This document shows positions 58,701 through 64,000 of a stretch of DNA of 64,000 nt, piece by piece. Below the pieces are notes generated by a model, which saw nothing but the letters and a program-made list of their open reading frames with translations, was not told the DNA's origin and made no database searches. The stretch is from positions 929,656 through 993,655 of the forward strand of contig NZ_AP014815.1 in NCBI RefSeq assembly GCF_001548095.1, read 5' to 3'. Each line of letters opens with the position of its first letter. Within the stretch, counting starts at the first letter, position 1. The position numbers and the translations under genes are program-made. This stretch comes from Geminocystis sp. NIES-3708. Its GTDB lineage: Bacteria > Cyanobacteriota > Cyanobacteriia > Cyanobacteriales > Cyanobacteriaceae.

Positions 58701-61700
58701 GTCAAGGAACATCTACAAGCAATGTCGAAAATATTGGAGTCTATATTGACGGAGCGAATACAAAGATTAGCTCTTTGAATGGCGCGATCTCAGTTAGAGG
58801 TACTGGTGGTAATGGCACGAATGATAATTATGGTGTTTACTTGGGCGGAACAGGACAAATCTCATCAACAGGAACAGGAGCCAATGCTGCAACTATTACC
58901 ATTACAGGTCAAGGCTCTACCTCTGCCACGGGTAATAACAATGATGGGATTCGTCTCAATAATAGTACAGTTCAATCCAATGATGGCAATATTGTCCTTA
59001 CTGGTACAGGAGGAGGTACTGGAACAACCCAACTAGGGGTAAGAATCATTGGTGGTGCAAAAATTGAATCTACGGGTAAAGCAACTATCAACATCAAGGG
59101 TTTTGGTAGTGAAAATGCTGTAAGTACGAACTATGGAGTACAAGTTACGGGAGGCAGTAGTGCTATTACATCCATTGACGGTGATATTACCATTGAAGGC
59201 ACGGGAGGAGGTAGTGGTAGTAATAATCGAGGAGTTTCGATCGAAGGTGGAGGAGTGATTTCTTCCACAGGTAAAGCCACTATTACCGTTATTGGACAAG
59301 GTTCAGGAAATCCCCTCTCCACTGGAGGAAATCGTGGGGTTCGTGTAGATAATACTGGTAAAATTACTTCCAAAAATGGAGCAATCTTCATTAGTGGCAC
59401 AGCAGGAGCGACAGGTGACTCAGTAGGTACTACTTTTAATTATGGTGTTCAAGTCATATTTTCAGGAGAAATTTCCTCCACAGGAACGGGTGCTGATGCT
59501 GCTACCATTACCATCGAGGGAAATGGTGGTTCAATTTCTAACAAGGCAAGTCAAAATGCGGGGGTGGATATTGAACAAAGTGGCAAAATTACCTCCATCG
59601 ATGGGGCGATTAAGGTGACAGGTTTAGGTGGTTCTGGACAAAGTGGAAATCATGGTGTTTTGTTATTGCTCAATGCTACAATCTCTTCTACAGGAACTGG
59701 ACAGTCTGCTTCTACTATTACAATCGTAGGAAACGGATCAACCACAGCTAGTGATAGTAATAATGACGGAGTTCGTGTAGAGAATAAGAGTAAAGTAACA
59801 TCTATTGATGGTGACGTAAGTGTTACTGGAACGGGAGGAAGTGGTACACAGTTAAATGTTGGTGTCAATATAGTCAATTTAAGTGAAATATCTGCTACTG
59901 ACAGCGCCGATATAATGATCACGGGTATAGGGGGGAATGGTACTTCTAGTGATGGTATTAGCCTTGAAAATTCAAAAATACAAAGTAAGAGCGGTAACAT
60001 TACCTTAACAGGTAGTGCCAATAATTCCAGTATAGGTATCAATATTTTTAATAGTGGCTCGATCATCAGTAGTACTGGCAAAATTACCTTAGAAACTGAC
60101 ACTATTAACCTTGCAGGTGGTAATAACAGTATTTCTAGTGGTGGTGAATTATTAATCACGCAAAAAACAGATAACACTTCCATCGGACTTGGTTCAGCAA
60201 GTGGTACATTAAATCTGACATCCACAGAAATCGCTAGTTTTAAAGATGGATTTAGTAAGATTACAATCGGCAACGATAAAACTGGTGCAGTCAAAATTAA
60301 TAATGCTACCTTTACCGATAACCTTACCATCAATGGAAATTCGATCGAAGTTATTGCCCTTAACGGTAGTAGCAACAATATTACTCTCAATGCTCCTACT
60401 AGTAATATTACCCATGATAATAACTCCAGTACAACGGATATTATCGCTAATGAATTGATTTTAAATAGCAATGCAATTATTAATACTATTCAAATCAATG
60501 CTAACACCCTGAATGCCATTGCACAGACAGGGGATGTCAGAGTGACAGATACCAGTGGAGGGTTGACAGTTAAAAATGTTACTGCCACAGGAAGCGGTTC
60601 GAGCGCACTAAAAGCCGTAGGCGGTGACTTGAATATCAATACTGTGTCAGCTCAATTCAATATAGATTTAATTGCAGAAGATGGCAAAATTACAGACAAT
60701 AACGGTATCGGAGTTAATAATATTACATCAGGTACTTCCACCGCTTTCGCTTTAAGTGGCATTGATTTAGATGTCTCTACTACTATTAGCGGTTATGAAA
60801 CAACGGGAGTAGGTGATATTATCCTCCGTCGAGCGATCGGTGGTATTGATGTAGGTGGAGGGGGTATTAAAACTAATGATGGTGATATAAGCATTAGTAT
60901 CACTAGTGGTAACTTGAGATTAGTTTCCCCTATCATTGCCGGAGGCACAAAGACCATCACGGTGGACATCGATTCTGGCAACATACAAGATTTTAATGAT
61001 GATAGCAATAATTTCACAGCTACATCTGCCAAACTAGATACTAGCAACGGTATCGGTACAATAACGAATGCCATAGAAACACAAGTAACCAATTTAGCGG
61101 CGAGGGCATCCACAAGCGGAGATATTGCCATTAAAAATACAGGTACTTTAACCATTGATACCGTGGAAGGATTAAGCGGAGTTAGTGTCAATAATGGACA
61201 AGTTAATTTGAGTTCCACAGAAAGCATAATCGTTAACCAGACTATTAATGCCAGTGGCAATATTACCTTAACCGCCAAAGATACAGGCTTTGACATTAAC
61301 CTGATTAATAGCAGTGCAATTACTAGTACTTCAGGCAATATCAACCTATTATCAAATACCATTAACCTTGGTGACACCACCAGCATCACCACCACCGGCA
61401 ATATATTTATTAACCAAGACAACGATAACAGTACTTTAGTCGGCACAACCACCCTAGGGGCAAGTGTGAACATTGCAGGTAACCTCTACCTCAATGACAC
61501 CATAAAAATTGACTACAACTCAGGTATTAATCGCTTTGACACCCTTAACCTAACGGGAGCAGTGGACTTAGTTGGCTCAACCCTGAATCTCGACATCAGC
61601 AACTATACCCCCACCGCCGATACTGTTTATACCCTAATCAATAATGATGGCACCGATGCAGTAACAGGAACCTTCACAGGATTAGCAGAAGGAGCCACCG

Positions 61701-63115
61701 TCGCCACCATCGGAGGTGACAAACTCTTAATCACCTATCAAGGAGGCACAGGGAATGACGTTCAACTCTACGTTGCCCCTAACCAAGTCCCTAACCAAGC
61801 CCCTGTGATAACAGTCCCAAGTGCAAAAACTGTCAACCAAAATACCCCCCTGATCCTCGGTGGTATAAGCATTGCAGATGTAGATGCAGGTAGTGGCAAC
61901 CAAACTGTCACCCTTTCCGCCACATCAGGAACCATCACCCTAGCCAGTACCACAGGTTTAACCATCTCGGCGGGGGGTAGTGGTAGCAGTAACCTAACCT
62001 TTAGCGGTACCCTCAATAATGTCAATGCCGCCTTAAAGAACCTCATCTATCAAAGTAATAGTACCTTTAGCGGCTCAGATACAATTAACCTAACAGTCAA
62101 CGATAATGGCAATACAGGCTCAGGTGGTGCTAAACAAGATAGTGACTCCATTGCCGTGACGGTTAAAGCCGTAACTCAAACAGCACCTTCTTTATCTACG
62201 GATATTTTAGCAGTGAACTCTGTACGCACCACCATCATTGCCGAGTTTAACGGAGACAACTTATCCGACATTGGTTATACAAACTCCCTCAATGCTTTCT
62301 ATGTGGCTATCAATAACGGTGCGGGGGGTTATCTTTCTCGTGTCACCTTTCCCACTAATAAAAAACCAGGAGGAGGGGCAGTAACCAACTTGAATGGTCA
62401 TGCAGGTCTAGACCTAATTTTACCAAATAAGACAACGAATAATGTCTCAGTATTTCTCAGCAATGGTACAGCCTCACCAACAATCACCACCGTTACCACT
62501 GGTACTAATCCTGTGTTTGTGGTGACTGGAGACTTTAACGAAGATAGTAACAAAGATATGGCCGTAGCTAATTATGGTAATAATACCGTTTCCGTTTTCT
62601 TAGGCAATGGAGCGGGTGGCTTCTCCTCTCCTACCTCTTTAACCACAGGTTCTAAACCATCGGCCATGGCCGTGGAGGACTTTAACGGAGACGGTAAATC
62701 AGATTTAGCCGTAACCAATTATAGTGCCAATACAGTTTCTATCTTCCAGGGAGCAGGTGATGGTACCTTCGGGACAAAGACGGATTATCTGACAGGTACA
62801 AGCCCCAACTCCGTTGCCGTTGGCGATTTTGACAAGGACGGGGATTTTGATTTAGTCGTTAATAACAACAAATCGAATACCCTGTCTGTCTTCCTCAACA
62901 ACGGCAGTGGTGGGTTTAGTCCAAAAACAGATATCGCCCTCAGTGCTAATTTATCTGCCTACAGTGTAACGGTAGGAGACTTCAATAGCGATAGTAACCT
63001 AGACTTAAGAGTGGCCAATAATTTAACCAATAATGCTGGTATCTTAACAGGGGATGGTCTTGGCAACTTTTCTGCCATCTCAAACCTAACCATGATTCAG
63101 ATTCCATCAGTTTAA
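52766..63115 (+). CDS. Giant modular surface/secreted protein (3449 residues)
   Basis: No Sec signal peptide is visible. In order: an N-terminal zincin-like domain (1-155) with EEYGHHVD at 95-102, where the first His of HExxH is replaced by Glu, followed by the DTPGDEGELFSAFV tail; an SLRQAI-type beta-helix start (about 161-260); a Gly-rich repeat (about 265-450); a Calx-beta domain (about 535-645); a second SLRQAI segment and a parallel beta-helix (650 to about 1010) with GNYIGT repeats; a long array of about 34-residue rungs (about 1080-2480) built on NxGVxIxxxGxIxSTG and ITGxGS; a further beta-helical region; a passenger-like strand segment (about 2900-3005); an Ig/cadherin-like domain (about 3015-3135); and FG-GAP/VCBS repeats (about 3150-3440) with DFNGDGKSDLAV. 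Probably an adhesin or surface fibre exported by a non-Sec route. Its GC content is visibly higher than its neighbours'. Confidence 0.9.
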   Translation: MMTYQHLLSPILSHFATSAEFTTLMEEVFGENIQVESLQQQWLNQSWTLPTVVVLNSSVINGALGAYSAQTGQIYLSQELIDSNNTDLITKVLLEEYGHHVDTLLNVSDTPGDEGELFSAFVREGSLTLANVQEIKSQNDFNTIVVDGEIVQIEAASFTVTNTNDSGAGSLRQAIIDANANSGADVITFTGSIFTDSTPDTIRLSSMLPIITDDLTITGTGTNLLTLSGDANNNSSNDAGDVRIMFINQGNVTISGLTFANGRGKGGDGSGGGMGAGGALFINGKFDGNQVPTNVTLTDVAFTNNQVIGGNGGNGNSNGGGGFGGNGGGFRGGGGDFGGAGGAGGGIGGGGFSGNGGDIAGAGGSGLGSPFGGGAAGGGASIGGAGGFGGAGGGASIGGAGGFGGAGGAGSATFGGAGGFGDGIGGAGGFGDGIGGAGGGGAGLGGAIFIRSGSLILNNTSFSNNGATGGTGANNGQGLGGAIFAVTDALKTQAGLTTAPTVNVNGITFSNNTALNNGGISTGSTFNNVNLYGTVNVLSTLSINDVTVNEIAGTAIFTVSLSSPTPGDVTFNLATANNTATAGSDYTAVALTGQTITAGQTSKTFTVNIASGNITAPGETFFVNLSNISGATAGDTQGVGTITPVQTIVTNTNDSGEGSLRQAILNANAIAGANTITFNIASSGVQTITLNTALPEITGQVTIDGTSQPGFTNSPIIEINSNNNVGNGLSLGGGSSNSVIKGLIINRFTNIGILINSTGNKIQGNYIGTNATGTSGAGNSFGVFVNSGNNNIIGSDEDGINDTNEGNLISGNGNVGVLFFGNNNFARGNYIGTNVNGTSAIGNGVHGVYIGSSNHTIGGVTTTARNIISGNGFSGVAIYADTPSNASNNIVQGNYIGTDVSGNNSLGNGSGSGVRVTGANNTIGGTASGAGNKIAYNQGNGVVILDGTGNQGNSILGNSIFSNTNLGIDLVGNNTVEPNDLNDPDTGINNLQNYPLLIQYSTGLVKGSLNSTPDTDFRIEFFSNTTIDPSGNGEGQTYLGFQQVTTGNDGNVDFTFTPPTGSSNITATATDINDNTSEFSRSTSAPVVTIVANGNLTDTDVTINVDPTFTVTNENIIISRDGGEDTFNINSVGTAFQSDIIIDGNGYTSGDLVNLNGSITINDFILDEVQNINVASSVATTTIDLLNDNGDVTWTTGQAINFASGSSLTTTKGNINLTAKGEATGNYQGIIVNDSLITSSTGAIDLNGTGGGNGNDQYGVYLLNGSEIISTTTATIKITGQGSLSGLNGGNDGIRMVGADSLISSVSGSIELMGIARTGSSFNDGVRIADVSQVTTETGTITIQGTTNNNLSGGANIGIHIYSQSQITATDTGKISLIGLAINGTNDNDGIRIEGTNTQVSAKDGSINITGTGGGTGGANLGVRITGGGQVKSTGNATIDIIGQGSTSGVDTNYGVQVTGVNSAITSIDGDITIEGTGGGSGGNNRGVSIESSGVISSSGKANITVTGKASTSATGSNNRGVMIDGNGSAITSTGSGNITIDGTGGGKAGESYGVHVVNKGKISSTGTGIIKITSQGSLLGTGTGNYGIRVQGENTLISSVSGSIDIEGKGGTGTGFNSGVLLSDKGAITSATGSMTVQGTADGQGGTNIGIAIVSESKIIQTNSGKITLIGEGSKSGTGNGNDGVRIENVNSQITAKNGSISITGTAGTGSQQNRGVLLVNNGLITSEIGNISVNGTGGNTGISNYGVWLTSGGSIVSTGIDANAAQINVTGEGAITATGNIDNDGVRIDGTNSKISSVAGAIAITGTAGNGTNGNRGVVVFNNGVVTSGTGNIAVNGTGSGTGSGNYGVYLIGNAINGGVISSTGTGANAATITVTGQGSLNSTGGSNDGVRIEGTNSKISSIAGAISITGTGGKGAQSRGIWIASNGLITSETGNITVKGTGTDAGFRSYGVALVTGGGITSTGTGANAAAITVTGQGTSTSNVENIGVYIDGANTKISSLNGAISVRGTGGNGTNDNYGVYLGGTGQISSTGTGANAATITITGQGSTSATGNNNDGIRLNNSTVQSNDGNIVLTGTGGGTGTTQLGVRIIGGAKIESTGKATINIKGFGSENAVSTNYGVQVTGGSSAITSIDGDITIEGTGGGSGSNNRGVSIEGGGVISSTGKATITVIGQGSGNPLSTGGNRGVRVDNTGKITSKNGAIFISGTAGATGDSVGTTFNYGVQVIFSGEISSTGTGADAATITIEGNGGSISNKASQNAGVDIEQSGKITSIDGAIKVTGLGGSGQSGNHGVLLLLNATISSTGTGQSASTITIVGNGSTTASDSNNDGVRVENKSKVTSIDGDVSVTGTGGSGTQLNVGVNIVNLSEISATDSADIMITGIGGNGTSSDGISLENSKIQSKSGNITLTGSANNSSIGINIFNSGSIISSTGKITLETDTINLAGGNNSISSGGELLITQKTDNTSIGLGSASGTLNLTSTEIASFKDGFSKITIGNDKTGAVKINNATFTDNLTINGNSIEVIALNGSSNNITLNAPTSNITHDNNSSTTDIIANELILNSNAIINTIQINANTLNAIAQTGDVRVTDTSGGLTVKNVTATGSGSSALKAVGGDLNINTVSAQFNIDLIAEDGKITDNNGIGVNNITSGTSTAFALSGIDLDVSTTISGYETTGVGDIILRRAIGGIDVGGGGIKTNDGDISISITSGNLRLVSPIIAGGTKTITVDIDSGNIQDFNDDSNNFTATSAKLDTSNGIGTITNAIETQVTNLAARASTSGDIAIKNTGTLTIDTVEGLSGVSVNNGQVNLSSTESIIVNQTINASGNITLTAKDTGFDINLINSSAITSTSGNINLLSNTINLGDTTSITTTGNIFINQDNDNSTLVGTTTLGASVNIAGNLYLNDTIKIDYNSGINRFDTLNLTGAVDLVGSTLNLDISNYTPTADTVYTLINNDGTDAVTGTFTGLAEGATVATIGGDKLLITYQGGTGNDVQLYVAPNQVPNQAPVITVPSAKTVNQNTPLILGGISIADVDAGSGNQTVTLSATSGTITLASTTGLTISAGGSGSSNLTFSGTLNNVNAALKNLIYQSNSTFSGSDTINLTVNDNGNTGSGGAKQDSDSIAVTVKAVTQTAPSLSTDILAVNSVRTTIIAEFNGDNLSDIGYTNSLNAFYVAINNGAGGYLSRVTFPTNKKPGGGAVTNLNGHAGLDLILPNKTTNNVSVFLSNGTASPTITTVTTGTNPVFVVTGDFNEDSNKDMAVANYGNNTVSVFLGNGAGGFSSPTSLTTGSKPSAMAVEDFNGDGKSDLAVTNYSANTVSIFQGAGDGTFGTKTDYLTGTSPNSVAVGDFDKDGDFDLVVNNNKSNTLSVFLNNGSGGFSPKTDIALSANLSAYSVTVGDFNSDSNLDLRVANNLTNNAGILTGDGLGNFSAISNLTMIQIPSV
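53695..54110 (+). repeat. Gly-rich coding minisatellite inside the giant gene
   Basis: GGT/GCT-rich DNA encoding Gly/Ala. It includes two copies of a 45-bp unit (starting 53891 and 53936; protein unit AGGGASIGGAGGFGG) and two copies of a 30-bp unit (starting 54022 and 54052; FGDGIGGAGG). Unit lengths are multiples of three, so copy-number change keeps the frame. The absence of stops on the opposite strand creates long false antisense frames rich in Pro or Thr. Confidence 0.9.
56991..57280 (+). repeat. Internal duplication in the giant gene, first copy
   Basis: About 290 bp that recur at 58998-59287, exactly 2007 bp (669 codons) downstream. The best part, about 150 bp from 57122, is nearly identical (NYGVQVTG ... 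SAITSIDGDITIEGTGGGSG, NNRGVSIE). Both copies are in the same reading frame. Confidence 0.85.
58998..59287 (+). repeat. Internal duplication in the giant gene, second copy
   Basis: Partner of 56991-57280. Differences are mostly silent or conservative (GSTSGVDTNYG against GSENAVSTNYG), pointing to a fairly recent segmental duplication or gene conversion followed by selection on the protein. Confidence 0.85.
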
Positions 63116-63469
63116 TTCAGATCATTGAGTCCTCCTAAGAGATTTTCAGTATAAAATACCAGTAAATTAAAAAAGCAATAGGTTATCTAAGGCTAATCAC
63201 TAACCTCAGTTCACCTCAGTGAACCATAAAGAAAATGATGAAGACTAGACAAGTGGACAAGTGGACAAGTGGACAGGGAAAAAAATTGTCAATATTTGAT
63301 GTACTTTTTAGAGAACTTTATTCATTCACCAAAAATATAATCTTCCTGTCTGCCTGTCTTCCAAGTCAGCCTCATCTATTTTTATATCGAACTCGGGTAA
63401 TGACTGGTACAAATTTTTCTGAAAATCACCTTAGCATTCTATTTCAAAGTATATTAATCAATAAAAATA
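63116..63469. other. Intergenic region (354 bp) after the giant gene
   Basis: Most of it (63203-63398) is the second MITE-like element. The remainder is AT-rich, and I see no clear terminator for the giant gene. An open frame at 63235-63573 crosses the element and the next gene's start and is not a real gene. Confidence 0.5.
63203..63398. mobile_element. MITE-like element, copy B
   Basis: About 196 bp with ends ACCTCAGTTC (left) and TATCGAACTCGGGT (right). It shares the internal order GGACAAGTGGACAGG, AATATTTG, TTATTCATTCA, CCTGTCTGCCTGTCTTCCAA with copy A at 25996-26183. The left part carries an extra GTGGACAA unit (three in tandem, 63248-63276). It sits between the giant gene and the partial secreted protein gene. 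No coding capacity. Confidence 0.7.
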
Positions 63470-64000
63470 ATGACAAAAATGAAAGTAGATTTAGTGATTG
63501 CGTTAGGGATAACAGGGCTAGGTGTATTTACATCTTCCTCCGTTTCAGCACAACAGACTTACGCCAGTGGTAGTTCCACTATCGTATTGATGAATGGTGC
63601 CAGTCAATCCATCGGTGGGGAAATTTCTGTTCCAAAAGGATTTATTTTTGGCGGGGCAACACCTGGGATAGGAGATGTTAGCGTAAACTTAACGACAATA
63701 GATAGTCTTGACACAAATAGCCCTATTATATTTGACCTAACCGTCAATCCTGGTGCACCTTTAGCAATCCCCAGTTCTAATGCGACTAGTATAGAGACAG
63801 TAGTCGCCGACTTGATTACCAATGCTCCTAGTCTTGCCGATGGAGTTTCCTATACTCGTGCTTGGCGCCGTGGTTATTCGAGTAATAGCAGTTCTTCTAC
63901 CCAAGCCTATGCCAGTGGTAGTTCCACCATCGTGTTGATGAACGGTGCTAGTCAATCCATTGGGGCAGAAATTGGCGCTTCAAAAAGTCTAGTATTTCTT
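63470..64000 (+). CDS. Secreted repeat protein (start of gene, cut by window edge)
   Basis: An open frame of 177 codons runs from ATG 63470 (a second in-frame ATG is at 63479) to the window end. A signal peptide (VIALGITGLGVFTSSSVSA, cut before QQTYA) is followed by a Ser/Gly/Thr/Asn-rich mature part. A segment of about 23 residues, YASGSSTIVLMNGASQSIG, appears near residue 32 and again 116 codons later, nearly identical at DNA level. No family is recognised. It lies 354 bp downstream of the giant gene on the same strand and could be another surface component. Confidence 0.75.
   Translation, partial: MTKMKVDLVIALGITGLGVFTSSSVSAQQTYASGSSTIVLMNGASQSIGGEISVPKGFIFGGATPGIGDVSVNLTTIDSLDTNSPIIFDLTVNPGAPLAIPSSNATSIETVVADLITNAPSLADGVSYTRAWRRGYSSNSSSSTQAYASGSSTIVLMNGASQSIGAEIGASKSLVFL

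Noticed and set aside
56500-60000. Regularly spaced similar DNA segments that could suggest a CRISPR array
   Set aside because: They are coding rungs of one open frame with variable spacing of about 100 bp and diverged copies, not identical short repeats with unique spacers. No cas genes are present.
59650-60471. Long hydrophobic antisense frame in the rung array
   Set aside because: Antisense of a Thr/Gly/Ser-rich repeat protein naturally reads as Leu/Val/Pro-rich; no independent evidence.
63235-63573. 112-codon frame after the giant gene
   Set aside because: It covers the MITE-like element and then reads out of frame into the start of the secreted protein gene at 63470.
1-64000. tRNA or rRNA genes
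   Set aside because: I looked for T-loop and acceptor-like sequences in the intergenic gaps and found none that fold convincingly.

Overview
This window is AT-rich cyanobacterial chromosome (GC looks to be around one third). Evidence for a cyanobacterium: the photosystem II assembly factor Psb27, a plant-type [2Fe-2S] ferredoxin, a DICT-domain histidine kinase, the asd-dapA-RNase J gene order, about ten HIP1 octamers (GCGATCGC), and heptameric AT-rich short tandem repeats between genes. The base composition and gene content suggest a unicellular Geminocystis/Cyanobacterium-type organism; that genus-level placement is an inference.

Positions 1-12,000 hold housekeeping genes: murE (cut by the left edge), a glutaredoxin-like protein, an RluA pseudouridine synthase, a DUF423 membrane protein, a cytochrome b561-type protein, a small tyrosine phosphatase, YbaB, peptide deformylase, a TgpA-like membrane protein whose transglutaminase Cys is replaced by Pro, a secreted DUF3747 protein, a YqeG-type HAD phosphatase and signal peptidase I. 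Positions 12,000-26,000 hold a DICT-GAF histidine kinase, a ferredoxin, trmFO, an orphan response regulator, thiL, a phosphopantetheinyl transferase, a DUF58 protein, a TPR protein, trpD, ftsZ, and an overlapping MazG-like/thyX pair. Positions 26,000-36,000 hold the heme A pathway (ctaA, ctaB), a group of secreted proteins of unknown role with an orphan TAXI-type binding protein, a truncated TumE-like toxin remnant, a dus gene, a GH57 protein and a PPOX flavoprotein. Positions 36,000-51,000 hold a 1386-residue hybrid kinase, cysS, a drug-type ABC exporter, the rnj-dapA-asd block, psb27 and a methyltransferase.

Positions 51,000-64,000 are accessory. The region starts with debris: an EAL domain truncated before its EAL motif, a chimeric short ORF over the break point, and a gene carrying an in-frame stop and a frameshift. 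Then comes a 10.35-kb gene for a 3449-residue modular surface or secreted protein: zincin-like N-terminus, beta-helix segments, Gly-rich minisatellite, Calx-beta domain, long array of beta-helix-like repeats, Ig-like domain and C-terminal FG-GAP/VCBS repeats. It is visibly more GC-rich than its surroundings and contains in-phase internal duplications. It is followed by a MITE-like element, related to a second copy after thyX, and by the start of a secreted repeat protein cut by the right edge.

I found no rRNA, tRNA, CRISPR array or intact transposase gene. I do not see a convincing complete new defence or biosynthetic system. The most unusual items are the giant protein locus, the non-lipidated Psb27, the Cys-less transglutaminase homologue, the MazG-ThyX overlap and the paired MITE-like elements.
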